Source: Parvularculaceae bacterium
GTDB lineage: Bacteria; Pseudomonadota; Alphaproteobacteria; Caulobacterales; Parvularculaceae
Length of the DNA: 42,945 bases
Direction of reading: 5' to 3'
NCBI GenBank assembly: GCA_013389105.1
Contig: JACADZ010000046.1
Location: forward strand, 1 to 42,945
In this document: positions 26,667 to 33,613 of the stretch, piece by piece
Layout: every line of letters begins with the position of its first letter
Numbering within the stretch: position 1 is the first letter of the stretch
Notes under the pieces: generated by a model
Database searches by the model: none
What the model was told of the DNA's origin: nothing
Seen by the model: the letters and a program-made list of their open reading frames with translations, nothing else
Program-made: the position numbers and the translations under genes

Positions 26667-27559
26667 GCGCTCGCCGCCGGCGCCGGTTTGCGGTAGGCGC
26701 GCCAGAGGAGGACGCCGCCGGCGATCAGCATCGGGGCCGACAGCATCATTCCCATGGTGAGGCCCAGCGGAAAATCGGGCATGTGCGCGTCAGGCTCGCG
26801 GAAATTCTCGACGAAAATGCGCGAGAGAGAGTAGCCGGTGAGGAAAATCCCGATCGCCGCGCCGGGTCGCCTCAGGATCTTGAAGACATGCGTGCCGACG
26901 CCGAGGACTGCGAACAGCGCCAGGCCCTCGAGGGCCGCCTCGTAAAGCTGGCTTGGATGCCGCGCGAGCCCGCTTGGATCGCTCGGAAAGACCATCGCCC
27001 ACGGGCCGTTCCATGGCCGTCCATAAAGCTCGCCGTTGATGAAATTGGCGATCCGCACGAGGAAAATGCCGATCGGCGCGGCCACTGCAAAGAGATCGCC
27101 GACGGACAGGGCGTTGAGCTTGTGACGCCGGCAGAACCACAGGCCTGCGATCACGACGCCGAGAAATCCGCCGTGAAACGACATGCCGCCGCGCCAGAGC
27201 ATGAGCGCAGGCGGGATCGGGATGCGTCCGATCGTATCCTTGATCCAGCCCTCCTCCATGTTGGCCCCGAGCGGCTGCCAGGCGCCGATGAGGAGCGCGG
27301 GCTCATAGAAGATCAGATAGCCGAGCCGGCCGCCGACCATGACTCCGAGCAGCACCCACCAGAAGATGAGATCGTCGAGGAGGTCGCGCCGGATAGGGAC
27401 GTCCGCCGGGCCGCGCCACAGCGCGGGGTTCTTGAGGAGTTGGAGGATATAGAGCCAGCCGAAGACAATGCCGCCGATATAGCCGAGCGAATACCAGCGG
27501 ATCGGCAGCGGGCCGAGATGCACGGCCACCGGATCGATATTGGGGTAGGCGAGGGCCAT
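26663..27559 (-). CDS. lgt: prolipoprotein diacylglyceryl transferase
   Basis: An inner-membrane enzyme that moves diacylglycerol from phosphatidylglycerol to the lipobox Cys of prolipoproteins, the first step of lipoprotein maturation. The signature RIANFINGELYGRPW is present, with MSFHGGFLG before it and HPSQLYEA after it; about seven membrane segments. I prefer ATG 27559 (MALAYPNIDP), where the family normally begins, giving 298 residues. ATG 27613 is possible and would add 18 basic residues, but would leave only 29 bases to the divergent ubiK start. Likely clients in this window include BamB and the M13 peptidase. Confidence 0.94.
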   Translation of the reverse strand: MALAYPNIDPVAVHLGPLPIRWYSLGYIGGIVFGWLYILQLLKNPALWRGPADVPIRRDLLDDLIFWWVLLGVMVGGRLGYLIFYEPALLIGAWQPLGANMEEGWIKDTIGRIPIPPALMLWRGGMSFHGGFLGVVIAGLWFCRRHKLNALSVGDLFAVAAPIGIFLVRIANFINGELYGRPWNGPWAMVFPSDPSGLARHPSQLYEAALEGLALFAVLGVGTHVFKILRRPGAAIGIFLTGYSLSRIFVENFREPDAHMPDFPLGLTMGMMLSAPMLIAGGVLLWRAYRKPAPAASA

Positions 27560-27642
27560 CGGGGTCTCACTTTCCGGCACGGCTTTAACGCGCTTTTTCG
27601 CCGCTGTCGCCATAGCCTGTCCGCAACGCTAAGGTAGTCGCC

Positions 27643-27897
27643 ATGCAGACCCAGAGCCCCTTCTTCGACGCCCTCGCCAAGGCGATGGCTGAAGCGGCCG
27701 GCGCCGCCGACGGCGTCCGGCGCGAGGCCGAGACCGTCATGCGCGGCCAGCTCCAGCGGCTGGTCGCGGACATGGATTTCGTCACCCGCGAGGATTTCGA
27801 GGCGGTGCGCGAGATGGCCCGCCTCGCCCGTGAGGAGAACGAGCTCCTCAAGGCCCGCATCGACGACCTCGAGTTGCGGCTCGGGAAAAGTTCCTGA
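27643..27897 (+). CDS. ubiK: accessory factor UbiK family protein (BMFP domain)
   Basis: An 84-residue, highly helical protein of the YqiC/UbiK family. UbiK helps the aerobic ubiquinone biosynthesis complex and binds lipid. The N-terminal QSPFFDALAKAMAEAAG is amphipathic, and the C-terminal half (TREDFEAVREMARLAREEN onward) is a coiled coil that normally drives trimer formation. ATG 27643 has AAGG eight bases upstream. It is divergent from lgt, and a YbjN gene follows after 77 bases. No other ubi gene is adjacent. Confidence 0.9.
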   Translation: MQTQSPFFDALAKAMAEAAGAADGVRREAETVMRGQLQRLVADMDFVTREDFEAVREMARLAREENELLKARIDDLELRLGKSS

Positions 27898-27974
27898 ACG
27901 GCGCCGACGCCGAATCATTGCGACCTCGGCCCGACTCGCCTCGACTATGACGCTGCGCCGAGAAGGGAACCAGG

Positions 27975-28478
27975 ATGTCGATCGAACTGCTCGCCTCTAG
28001 AAACGCCGCCATAGATCCGCTCGATGCGCTTGAATCGATCGCCGGCGACGAGGGCTATGACAGCGAACGGATCGACGGCACGGAGCTGCATCTGTCCGTG
28101 CCGGGACTGTGGCGCGACAGCGGTCTGTGGTTCACCTGGCGGCCGGAGCTTTCGACCATCCAGATGGGAGCGCCCCTCGAGCTCAAGGCGCCGCCGGCGA
28201 AGCTGGCGGACGTCTGCCGGCTGCTCGCCATGGTGAACGAGCGCCTGTGGGTCGGTCACTTCGATTTGTGGTCGGACGACCATGGAATTCTCTTCCGCAA
28301 CGCCGTGCTGCTGCCGGAGTCCGGCGCGCTCGATCGCGTGCAGGCTCAGCGGCTGATCGAAGGCGCGTGCGAGGCCATTGATCGCTTCTTTCCGGCCTTC
28401 AATTATCTTCTCTGGGGCGGCAAGTCGCCGGAAGAAGCCCTCGAAGCCTCGATGTTCGAGACCGCTGGAAACGCCTGA
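27975..28478 (+). CDS. YbjN domain-containing protein
   Basis: A 167-residue cytoplasmic protein with the YbjN fold, which resembles type III secretion chaperones. Recognisable pieces are LWFTWRPELSTIQMGAPLEL (a beta segment), LLAMVNERLWVGHFDLW and the C-terminal AIDRFFPAFNYLLWGGKSPEEALEA. Its role is not settled; E. coli YbjN affects motility and stress responses. The start is ATG 27975 with AAGGGA upstream. Its stop is five bases from the stop of the sensor kinase on the other strand. Confidence 0.9.
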   Translation: MSIELLASRNAAIDPLDALESIAGDEGYDSERIDGTELHLSVPGLWRDSGLWFTWRPELSTIQMGAPLELKAPPAKLADVCRLLAMVNERLWVGHFDLWSDDHGILFRNAVLLPESGALDRVQAQRLIEGACEAIDRFFPAFNYLLWGGKSPEEALEASMFETAGNA

Positions 28479-28482
28479 AGGC

Positions 28483-29799
28483 TCACGCCGGAATCCGGAT
28501 GGTCGCTCTGAGGCCGCCTTGCGGCGCCCGTGCGAGAACGACGTCGCCGCCATGAATGCGCGCAACATCGCGCACCACCGACAATCCGAGGCCGACGCCG
28601 GGCTTGTTCTGGTTGCGGGCCTCGTCAAGGCGCACGAAGGGCTTCAGCGCGTCGTCGTATTTGGAAGGATCGATCCCGGGCCCGTCGTCATCGACCGTAA
28701 TCTCGACGCGGTTCTCCACGCGTCTTCCTGAAAGCCAGACCCGGCCGGCATATTTAAATCCGTTCGCGATCAAGTTGTGTATGGCGCGCTTGAGCGCGTC
28801 GCGACGCACGGCGATCACGAGTCCTTCCTCGATCTCGGTCGGTAGAGCGCGCCCGGCCCGCGCGGAATCGTCAGCCGTCTCCCTGAGGAGCGCGCTGATA
28901 TCGACGATCTCCGGCTCCTCGCCGACAGCGATGTCGCGGGCGAAGAGCACGTAAGAGTCGATCATGCGCTCCATCTCCTCGACATCGCCCTTGATGGCGT
29001 CGATGTCGGGCGAGGCGGGCTGAAGCGCGAGCGCGAGCTTCATGCGCGTCAGCGGCGTGCGCAGATCGTGGCTGATGCCGGCGAGCATGGCGGTGCGTTG
29101 ATGGATCTGGCGCTTGATGCGCTCGCGCATGGCGATGAACGCGTATCCCGCCCGGCGCACTTCGGTCGCGCCGCTGGGGCGGAAGTCGGGCTGGTCGCGC
29201 CCGCGGCCGAAGGCCTCGGCGGCCTCGCCGAGGCGCAGGATGGAACGCACCTGGTTGCGCATGAACAGGATGGAGATCCAGCCGAGCAGCGCCGACGAGC
29301 CGACGAGCCAGGCGAGAAAAATCGGCCCGGACGTCGCGAAAACGCGGTCGCGCAGGGCGAAAAAAACCAGGGCCCCGTTATCCATCTGTACACGGACTTC
29401 GACATAGCTCGGCCAGCTCTGGGTATTGAACCAGTAGTTCCGTTCGAGCCGGCGATTGAGTCGCCGGTCCAGGGAGCGATTGTAGGGATTGAGCGCCGAC
29501 AACTTGTCGGTTTCCGGAATCCGCGCGCCCGGATCGAAGCGGACGGAGAGGTCGAGGTCTTCAAGCGCGTCGCGCGCCAACGCCTCGCGCGCCCCTTCGT
29601 CGGGGGCCTGCTCGTAAAGACGCGTCACCAGCGCGATCTGCCCCGCGACATTCGTGGAAAGATTGCCGGAGACCTCGTCCCAGTGCCGCTCGAAGAAAAT
29701 GTAGGTTACGACCGCGAGGATCAGGAAGATCGGCAGGACGACGATCAGCACCACGCGCGCATAAAGGCTCTTGGGAAAATAGCGGCGGAGCGGCTGCAA
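28483..29799 (-). CDS. sensor histidine kinase, EnvZ-like
   Basis: A 438-residue membrane histidine kinase. It has a first membrane helix at 15-36, a periplasmic domain of about 120 residues, a second helix at 158-180, a HAMP linker, an H box GISHDLRTPLTRMKL with His244, then N, G1 (DDDGPGID) and G2 (GVGLGLSVV) boxes. The start of the sensor (FFERHWDEVSGNL) resembles alphaproteobacterial EnvZ. The start codon is TTG 29799, the only fitting start before TM1, four bases after the regulator stop and without a clear ribosome site. That suggests translation coupled to the regulator and less kinase than regulator. The signal is unknown; osmotic or envelope stress is inferred. Confidence 0.92.
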   Translation of the reverse strand: MQPLRRYFPKSLYARVVLIVVLPIFLILAVVTYIFFERHWDEVSGNLSTNVAGQIALVTRLYEQAPDEGAREALARDALEDLDLSVRFDPGARIPETDKLSALNPYNRSLDRRLNRRLERNYWFNTQSWPSYVEVRVQMDNGALVFFALRDRVFATSGPIFLAWLVGSSALLGWISILFMRNQVRSILRLGEAAEAFGRGRDQPDFRPSGATEVRRAGYAFIAMRERIKRQIHQRTAMLAGISHDLRTPLTRMKLALALQPASPDIDAIKGDVEEMERMIDSYVLFARDIAVGEEPEIVDISALLRETADDSARAGRALPTEIEEGLVIAVRRDALKRAIHNLIANGFKYAGRVWLSGRRVENRVEITVDDDGPGIDPSKYDDALKPFVRLDEARNQNKPGVGLGLSVVRDVARIHGGDVVLARAPQGGLRATIRIPA

Positions 29800-29803
29800 G
29801 GGG

Positions 29804-30502
29804 CTAGTCCGGCATGAGGGCGTAGCCGACCCCGCGCACGGTCTGAAGATAGATCGGCGTTCTTGGATCGACCTCGATCTTCTTGCGCAGGCGCGTGACC
29901 TGAACGTCGACCGATCGCTCCATGACCGCGGCGGTCGCCTCGGCGAGCGTGGCGCGCGAGATGGCTTCGCCCGGCTTCTGCGCCAGCGCCCGCATCAACG
30001 CCAGTTCCCCGGCGGTGAGTTTGACGGGTTTGTCGCCGCGCTTGAGTTCGCCTCGGCCGGGCGCAAAGGTGCAGGCGCCGAAGGTCAGCACCTGCTTGCT
30101 GCGCTCGGGAGCGCGCGAGCGCTTCAGAAGCGCGTTGATGCGCAAAAGCAGTTCGCGCGGTTCAAACGGCTTCGAAAGATAGTCGTCGGCTCCGCGCTCG
30201 AAGCCCTCGATCCGGTCTTCAGGGCGGCCGCGGGCCGTCAGGAGGAGGATGGGCACGTTTGACGCGCCGCGGATCTTCTCGGTGAGATCGAAGCCGGAGA
30301 GGCCCGGCATCATCACGTCGATGATGAGGAGGTCGAAGTCGACCGAGCCGAGCAGGGTCTTGGCCTCCTCGCCATTGGCGGCGAGAGAGGCGAGGAAACC
30401 GTTATCTGTCAGATAGCGCTTGAGGAGCGCGCGGATGCGGTCGTCGTCGTCAACGATCAGGACATGCGCCGGGTGTTCGCCGATGCGCCGTGTGTCAGAC
30501 AT
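29804..30502 (-). CDS. OmpR-family response regulator
   Basis: A 232-residue response regulator: a receiver domain (about 12-125) with phospho-acceptor Asp62 in LIIDVMMPG and Lys111 in YLSKPF, and a winged-helix DNA-binding domain (about 135-232) with the typical VDVQVTRLRKKIE and TVRGVGYAL end. It is the partner of the kinase directly downstream. The start is ATG 30502, overlapping the pgsA stop by one base (TAATG). An open frame continues upstream to 30694, but it lies inside pgsA in another frame. Control of envelope or porin genes is plausible by analogy with OmpR. Confidence 0.95.
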   Translation of the reverse strand: MSDTRRIGEHPAHVLIVDDDDRIRALLKRYLTDNGFLASLAANGEEAKTLLGSVDFDLLIIDVMMPGLSGFDLTEKIRGASNVPILLLTARGRPEDRIEGFERGADDYLSKPFEPRELLLRINALLKRSRAPERSKQVLTFGACTFAPGRGELKRGDKPVKLTAGELALMRALAQKPGEAISRATLAEATAAVMERSVDVQVTRLRKKIEVDPRTPIYLQTVRGVGYALMPD

Positions 30503-31062
30503 TAGGCCTCCGGAGGCGCCGCACGGAGCGCCTTCGCCGCCCGGAAAGCATATTCCGCGCCAGTCCACAATGTAAGCGCGGCCGCGAGCCAGAGGAGAGC
30601 GGTCCCGGCCCCGGCGACCGTGGCCGGCGCGATGCTCCCCGGCGCCGCCGCGATGAGGACCGCGACTGCGATGAGCTGCGCCGCCGTCTTCCATTTCGCC
30701 AGGCGCGTGACCGGCAGGGCGAGGCGGCGTTGCGCCAGCGCCTCACGGAGGCCGGCGACGCCGATCTCGCGCAAGAGAATCGCAAGCGCCGCGACGACGG
30801 CGGTCCCTGAAATCACCCCGTTTCGCGTGAGGAGCAGCAGAGCCGCCGCGAGCAGCAGCTTGTCGGCGATCGGATCGAGCGCGGCCCCGAGCGCCGAGGT
30901 CTCGTTGCGCGCTCGCGCCACCCAGCCGTCCAGAAGGTCGGTGAGGGCCGCAACGGTGAAGAGGACGAAGGCGGCCGCCATGGCGAAAGGCCGGTCGATG
31001 AAGAACAGCGCCGCGAACGGCAGGACGAGGAGAATGCGCCCCAGGGTCAGGATGTTGGCCAT
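30502..31062 (-). CDS. pgsA: CDP-diacylglycerol--glycerol-3-phosphate 3-phosphatidyltransferase
   Basis: A 186-residue inner-membrane enzyme for the committed step to phosphatidylglycerol and cardiolipin. The CDP-alcohol phosphotransferase motif is complete: Asp42, Asp45-Gly46, Ala49-Arg50, Gly59, Asp63 and Asp67. About five membrane segments surround it. It starts six bases after ispDF ends and its stop overlaps the response regulator start. Its product is the lipid donor used by Lgt, also in this window. Confidence 0.95.
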   Translation of the reverse strand: MANILTLGRILLVLPFAALFFIDRPFAMAAAFVLFTVAALTDLLDGWVARARNETSALGAALDPIADKLLLAAALLLLTRNGVISGTAVVAALAILLREIGVAGLREALAQRRLALPVTRLAKWKTAAQLIAVAVLIAAAPGSIAPATVAGAGTALLWLAAALTLWTGAEYAFRAAKALRAAPPEA

Positions 31063-31068
31063 GCGCGC

Positions 31069-32265
31069 CTATTCCGCGGGCGCGGGCAGCCGGACCGTCG
31101 CCGTCGCCATCGCGGCGAGGCCCTCGCGGCGCCCGGTGAAGCCGAGTTCTTCCGTCGTCGTCGCCTTCACCGAAACGCGCTCGACCGAAACGCCCATGAT
31201 CTCGGCCAGCGCGGCGCGCATCGCCGTGCGGTGCGGCTTGATCTTCGGCGCCTCGCAGATGATGGTGATGTCGCAGTGAACGACGTCGCCGCCGCGGTCG
31301 CGGACGAGGGCCATCGCCTTTTCCAGAAAAATGCGGGAAGGGGCGCCCCGCCATTTCGGATCGGTCGGCGGGAAATGATCGCCGATGTCGCCTTCGGAAA
31401 TAGCGCCGAGAACGGCGTCAGTGAGGGCGTGCATGGCCGCATCAGCGTCCGAATGACCCTTCAGTTTCCCCGCATGCGGAATGGCGACGCCGCAGAGGAT
31501 GACGGCGTCGCCGGGCTCGAACTGGTGCACGTCGAAGCCCTGGCCGGTCCGGAACTCGAACATGGATCTCCTCCGCGTCAGGAGAATCTCGGCCATGCCG
31601 AAATCCTCGGCCTGCGTGATCTTCATATTGTCCGGCGCGCCGGGGACAAGGGCGACGTCGAGGCCCGCGGCCTCGGCGACGGCGGCGTCGTCGGTCAGCG
31701 CCCGTCCCGCGGCCGCCTCGTGCGCTTTGAGGATCGCCTCGAAGTGAAAGCCTTGCGGCGTCTGCGCGCGCCAAAGGCCCGACCGTTCGACCGTGCCGTC
31801 GATGCGGCGACCGTCCCCGGCGGCGCGTTTCAACGTGTCGTGGACGGGGAGGGCGGCGATCGCGCCCGGCGTCCGGGCGAGCGCCTCGATGACGCGGCCG
31901 ATGGTGCCCGCGTCGACGAAGGGCCGCGCGGCGTCATGAATGAGCACCAGCGTCGGCGGGGCGCCGGCGAGACTCTGCAGGCCGAGGCGGACTGAATCCT
32001 GACGTTCGACGCCGCCATGGACCGGCGGCATGAGCTTCGGATGCTTGCGCAAGGGGGCCAGCGCCGCCTCGTAGAGATCGTCGTCGTCGCGATGGATGAC
32101 GACGCGCACGCCGTCGATGCCGGCATGATCGAGAAAAGCCTCGGCCGTGCGAGCGAGGACGGCCCGGCCGGCAAGCGGGCGGTATTGCTTCGGACCCCTT
32201 CCCCCCGCACGCACGCCGCGACCAGCGGCGACGATGAGGGCGATCGTTCGGGCGCTGACGGTCAC
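31069..32265 (-). CDS. ispDF: bifunctional IspD/IspF isoprenoid enzyme
   Basis: A 398-residue fusion of two enzymes of the MEP isoprenoid pathway. Residues 1 to about 230 are 2-C-methyl-D-erythritol 4-phosphate cytidylyltransferase (AAGRGVRAGGRGPKQY at 13-28, IHDAARP at 109-115). Residues from about 236 are 2-C-methyl-D-erythritol 2,4-cyclodiphosphate synthase, with metal ligands Asp245, His247 (DVH) and His279 (HSDADAAMHAL). IspE, the step between, is separate elsewhere; such fusions are common in alphaproteobacteria. The start is GTG 32265. It heads the ispDF-pgsA-regulator-kinase run and is divergent from dusB across 116 bases. Confidence 0.97.
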   Translation of the reverse strand: MTVSARTIALIVAAGRGVRAGGRGPKQYRPLAGRAVLARTAEAFLDHAGIDGVRVVIHRDDDDLYEAALAPLRKHPKLMPPVHGGVERQDSVRLGLQSLAGAPPTLVLIHDAARPFVDAGTIGRVIEALARTPGAIAALPVHDTLKRAAGDGRRIDGTVERSGLWRAQTPQGFHFEAILKAHEAAAGRALTDDAAVAEAAGLDVALVPGAPDNMKITQAEDFGMAEILLTRRRSMFEFRTGQGFDVHQFEPGDAVILCGVAIPHAGKLKGHSDADAAMHALTDAVLGAISEGDIGDHFPPTDPKWRGAPSRIFLEKAMALVRDRGGDVVHCDITIICEAPKIKPHRTAMRAALAEIMGVSVERVSVKATTTEELGFTGRREGLAAMATATVRLPAPAE

Positions 32266-32346
32266 TGCCAGACTCTTTCGCTTGGTCTCCTGCGGTCCAA
32301 GCTGTTAGGCGGCGCCGGCGATCCGCGCAATTCTGGAACGCGCCGC

Positions 32347-32375
32347 TTGACCTCCCCGGCGCAGTCTCTGATCAA
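32347..32375 (+). promoter_or_regulatory. possible dusB promoter with leaderless start
   Basis: TTGACC (five of six to the -35 consensus), a 17-base spacer, then GATCAA as a poor -10. Transcription would begin within a few bases of ATG 32382. No ribosome site is visible before that ATG, which fits a leaderless message. The weak -10 keeps this tentative. Confidence 0.3.
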
Positions 32376-32381
32376 TCCGGC

Positions 32382-33389
32382 ATGGAAATCGGTCCGGTGC
32401 GTCTCGCGAACCCCGTCGCGCTCGCTCCTATGTCAGGGGTGAGCGACGTCGCCTTTCGGCGGGCCGTCGCCGTCGGCGGGGCCGGGCTGGTCGTCTCGGA
32501 AATGGTCGCCAGCGCCGAGCTGGTCAGACGGCGACCCGATGTCGTGCGGCGCGCCGAGGGCCATCCCGACATCCGGCCCTTTGTCATCCAGCTCGCCGGA
32601 CGCGAGCCTCAATGGATGGCGGAGGGCGCACGACTGGCCGAAGCGGCGGGCGCCGACATCATCGACATCAACATGGGCTGCCCGTCGCGGCAGGTCACCG
32701 GCCAACTGTGCGGTTCAGCGCTCATGCGCGACCTCGACCTCGCCGCCCGGCTGATCGAGGCGACGGTTAACGCAACATCGAAGCCGGTCACTCTGAAGAT
32801 GCGCCTCGGATGGGACCGCGAGCGCCTCAACGCCCCCGAACTCGCCCGCCGCGCCGAGGCGATCGGGGTCAAGTCCCTCGTCGTCCATGGCCGCACGCGC
32901 AATCAGTTCTATTCCGGCGCGGCCGACTGGCGCGCCGTCCGCGCCGTGAAGGAAGCCGTGCGAATCCCGTTGTTCGTCAACGGCGACATCGTCGATCTCG
33001 CCTCGGCGCGCGCCGCGCTCGCGCAATCGGGCGCCGACGGCGTCATGATCGGGCGCGCGGCCGTGGGCCGGCCGTGGCTCCCCGGCGCGATCGCCGAGGC
33101 GCTGGCGTCTGGATCGCATACTGTCCGCAGACCGCCCGCCGCCGCCGAAGCCGCCGTCGCTGTGCTGCACTATGCGCAGACCCTTTCTCTCTACGGCGAG
33201 GCGCTCGGCGTTCGGGTCGCCCGAAAGCACCTGGCGGCGTATGTCGACCATGCGCCAGTCGGTCTTTCCGGCGCCGATCGGCGAGCCGTTCGCGCCGAGC
33301 TCTGCCGCCTGTCCGATCCAAGAGAAGTCGAACGGCGCCTGGCCCGCTTGTTCCTTGAAGACAACGCCGGACTATCGCGCGCGGCGTGA
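32382..33389 (+). CDS. dusB: tRNA-dihydrouridine synthase, DusB type
   Basis: A 335-residue flavoenzyme that reduces specific uridines in the tRNA D-loop. The N-terminal PVALAPMSGVSDVAFR (11-26) binds FMN, catalytic Cys100 is in DINMGCPSRQVTG, and GADGVMIGRAAVGRPWL completes the phosphate site. A second Cys110 (QLCGSALM) stands where many relatives have Ala or Ser. In many alphaproteobacteria dusB is followed by ntrB and ntrC; here ntrY comes next after a promoter-like gap. Confidence 0.95.
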   Translation: MEIGPVRLANPVALAPMSGVSDVAFRRAVAVGGAGLVVSEMVASAELVRRRPDVVRRAEGHPDIRPFVIQLAGREPQWMAEGARLAEAAGADIIDINMGCPSRQVTGQLCGSALMRDLDLAARLIEATVNATSKPVTLKMRLGWDRERLNAPELARRAEAIGVKSLVVHGRTRNQFYSGAADWRAVRAVKEAVRIPLFVNGDIVDLASARAALAQSGADGVMIGRAAVGRPWLPGAIAEALASGSHTVRRPPAAAEAAVAVLHYAQTLSLYGEALGVRVARKHLAAYVDHAPVGLSGADRRAVRAELCRLSDPREVERRLARLFLEDNAGLSRAA

Positions 33390-33412
33390 TAGAATCACCT
33401 GCGTCTTTCGCG

Positions 33413-33439
33413 CAACATTTGTGTTGATTTCGAGCAACA
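33413..33439. promoter_or_regulatory. CAACA/TGTTG cluster before ntrY, possible NtrX site
   Basis: CAACA-N4-TGTTG-N8-CAACA lies in the AT-rich gap between dusB and ntrY. The first nine bases also read CAA-CAT-TTG, which fits the CAA-N3-5-TTG dyad I recall reported for alphaproteobacterial NtrX. A further TGTTGCAAC is at 33480-33488. Autoregulation of ntrYX is a reasonable inference; binding is untested. Confidence 0.4.
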
Positions 33440-33613
33440 AACGTTACATTGTCCCATTGGTTCAAGCTTTGCATCCGGCTGTTGCAACCGGGTGACGGGC
33501 ATGGCGCCGACCCGCAAGGCGGGCTGGACGGAGCTAAAGCGTCGGGGCTGAAGGCGTTGTCGAGAGCGGCGTTGAATAACGATTCGACCGGAGACGGCGG
33601 CGCGGGTCTGTCG

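Noticed and set aside
33449-33613. ntrY beginning at TTG 33449
   Set aside because: It would overlap the AT-rich repeat cluster and promoter-like DNA, has no ribosome site, and the extra 55 residues look non-coding.
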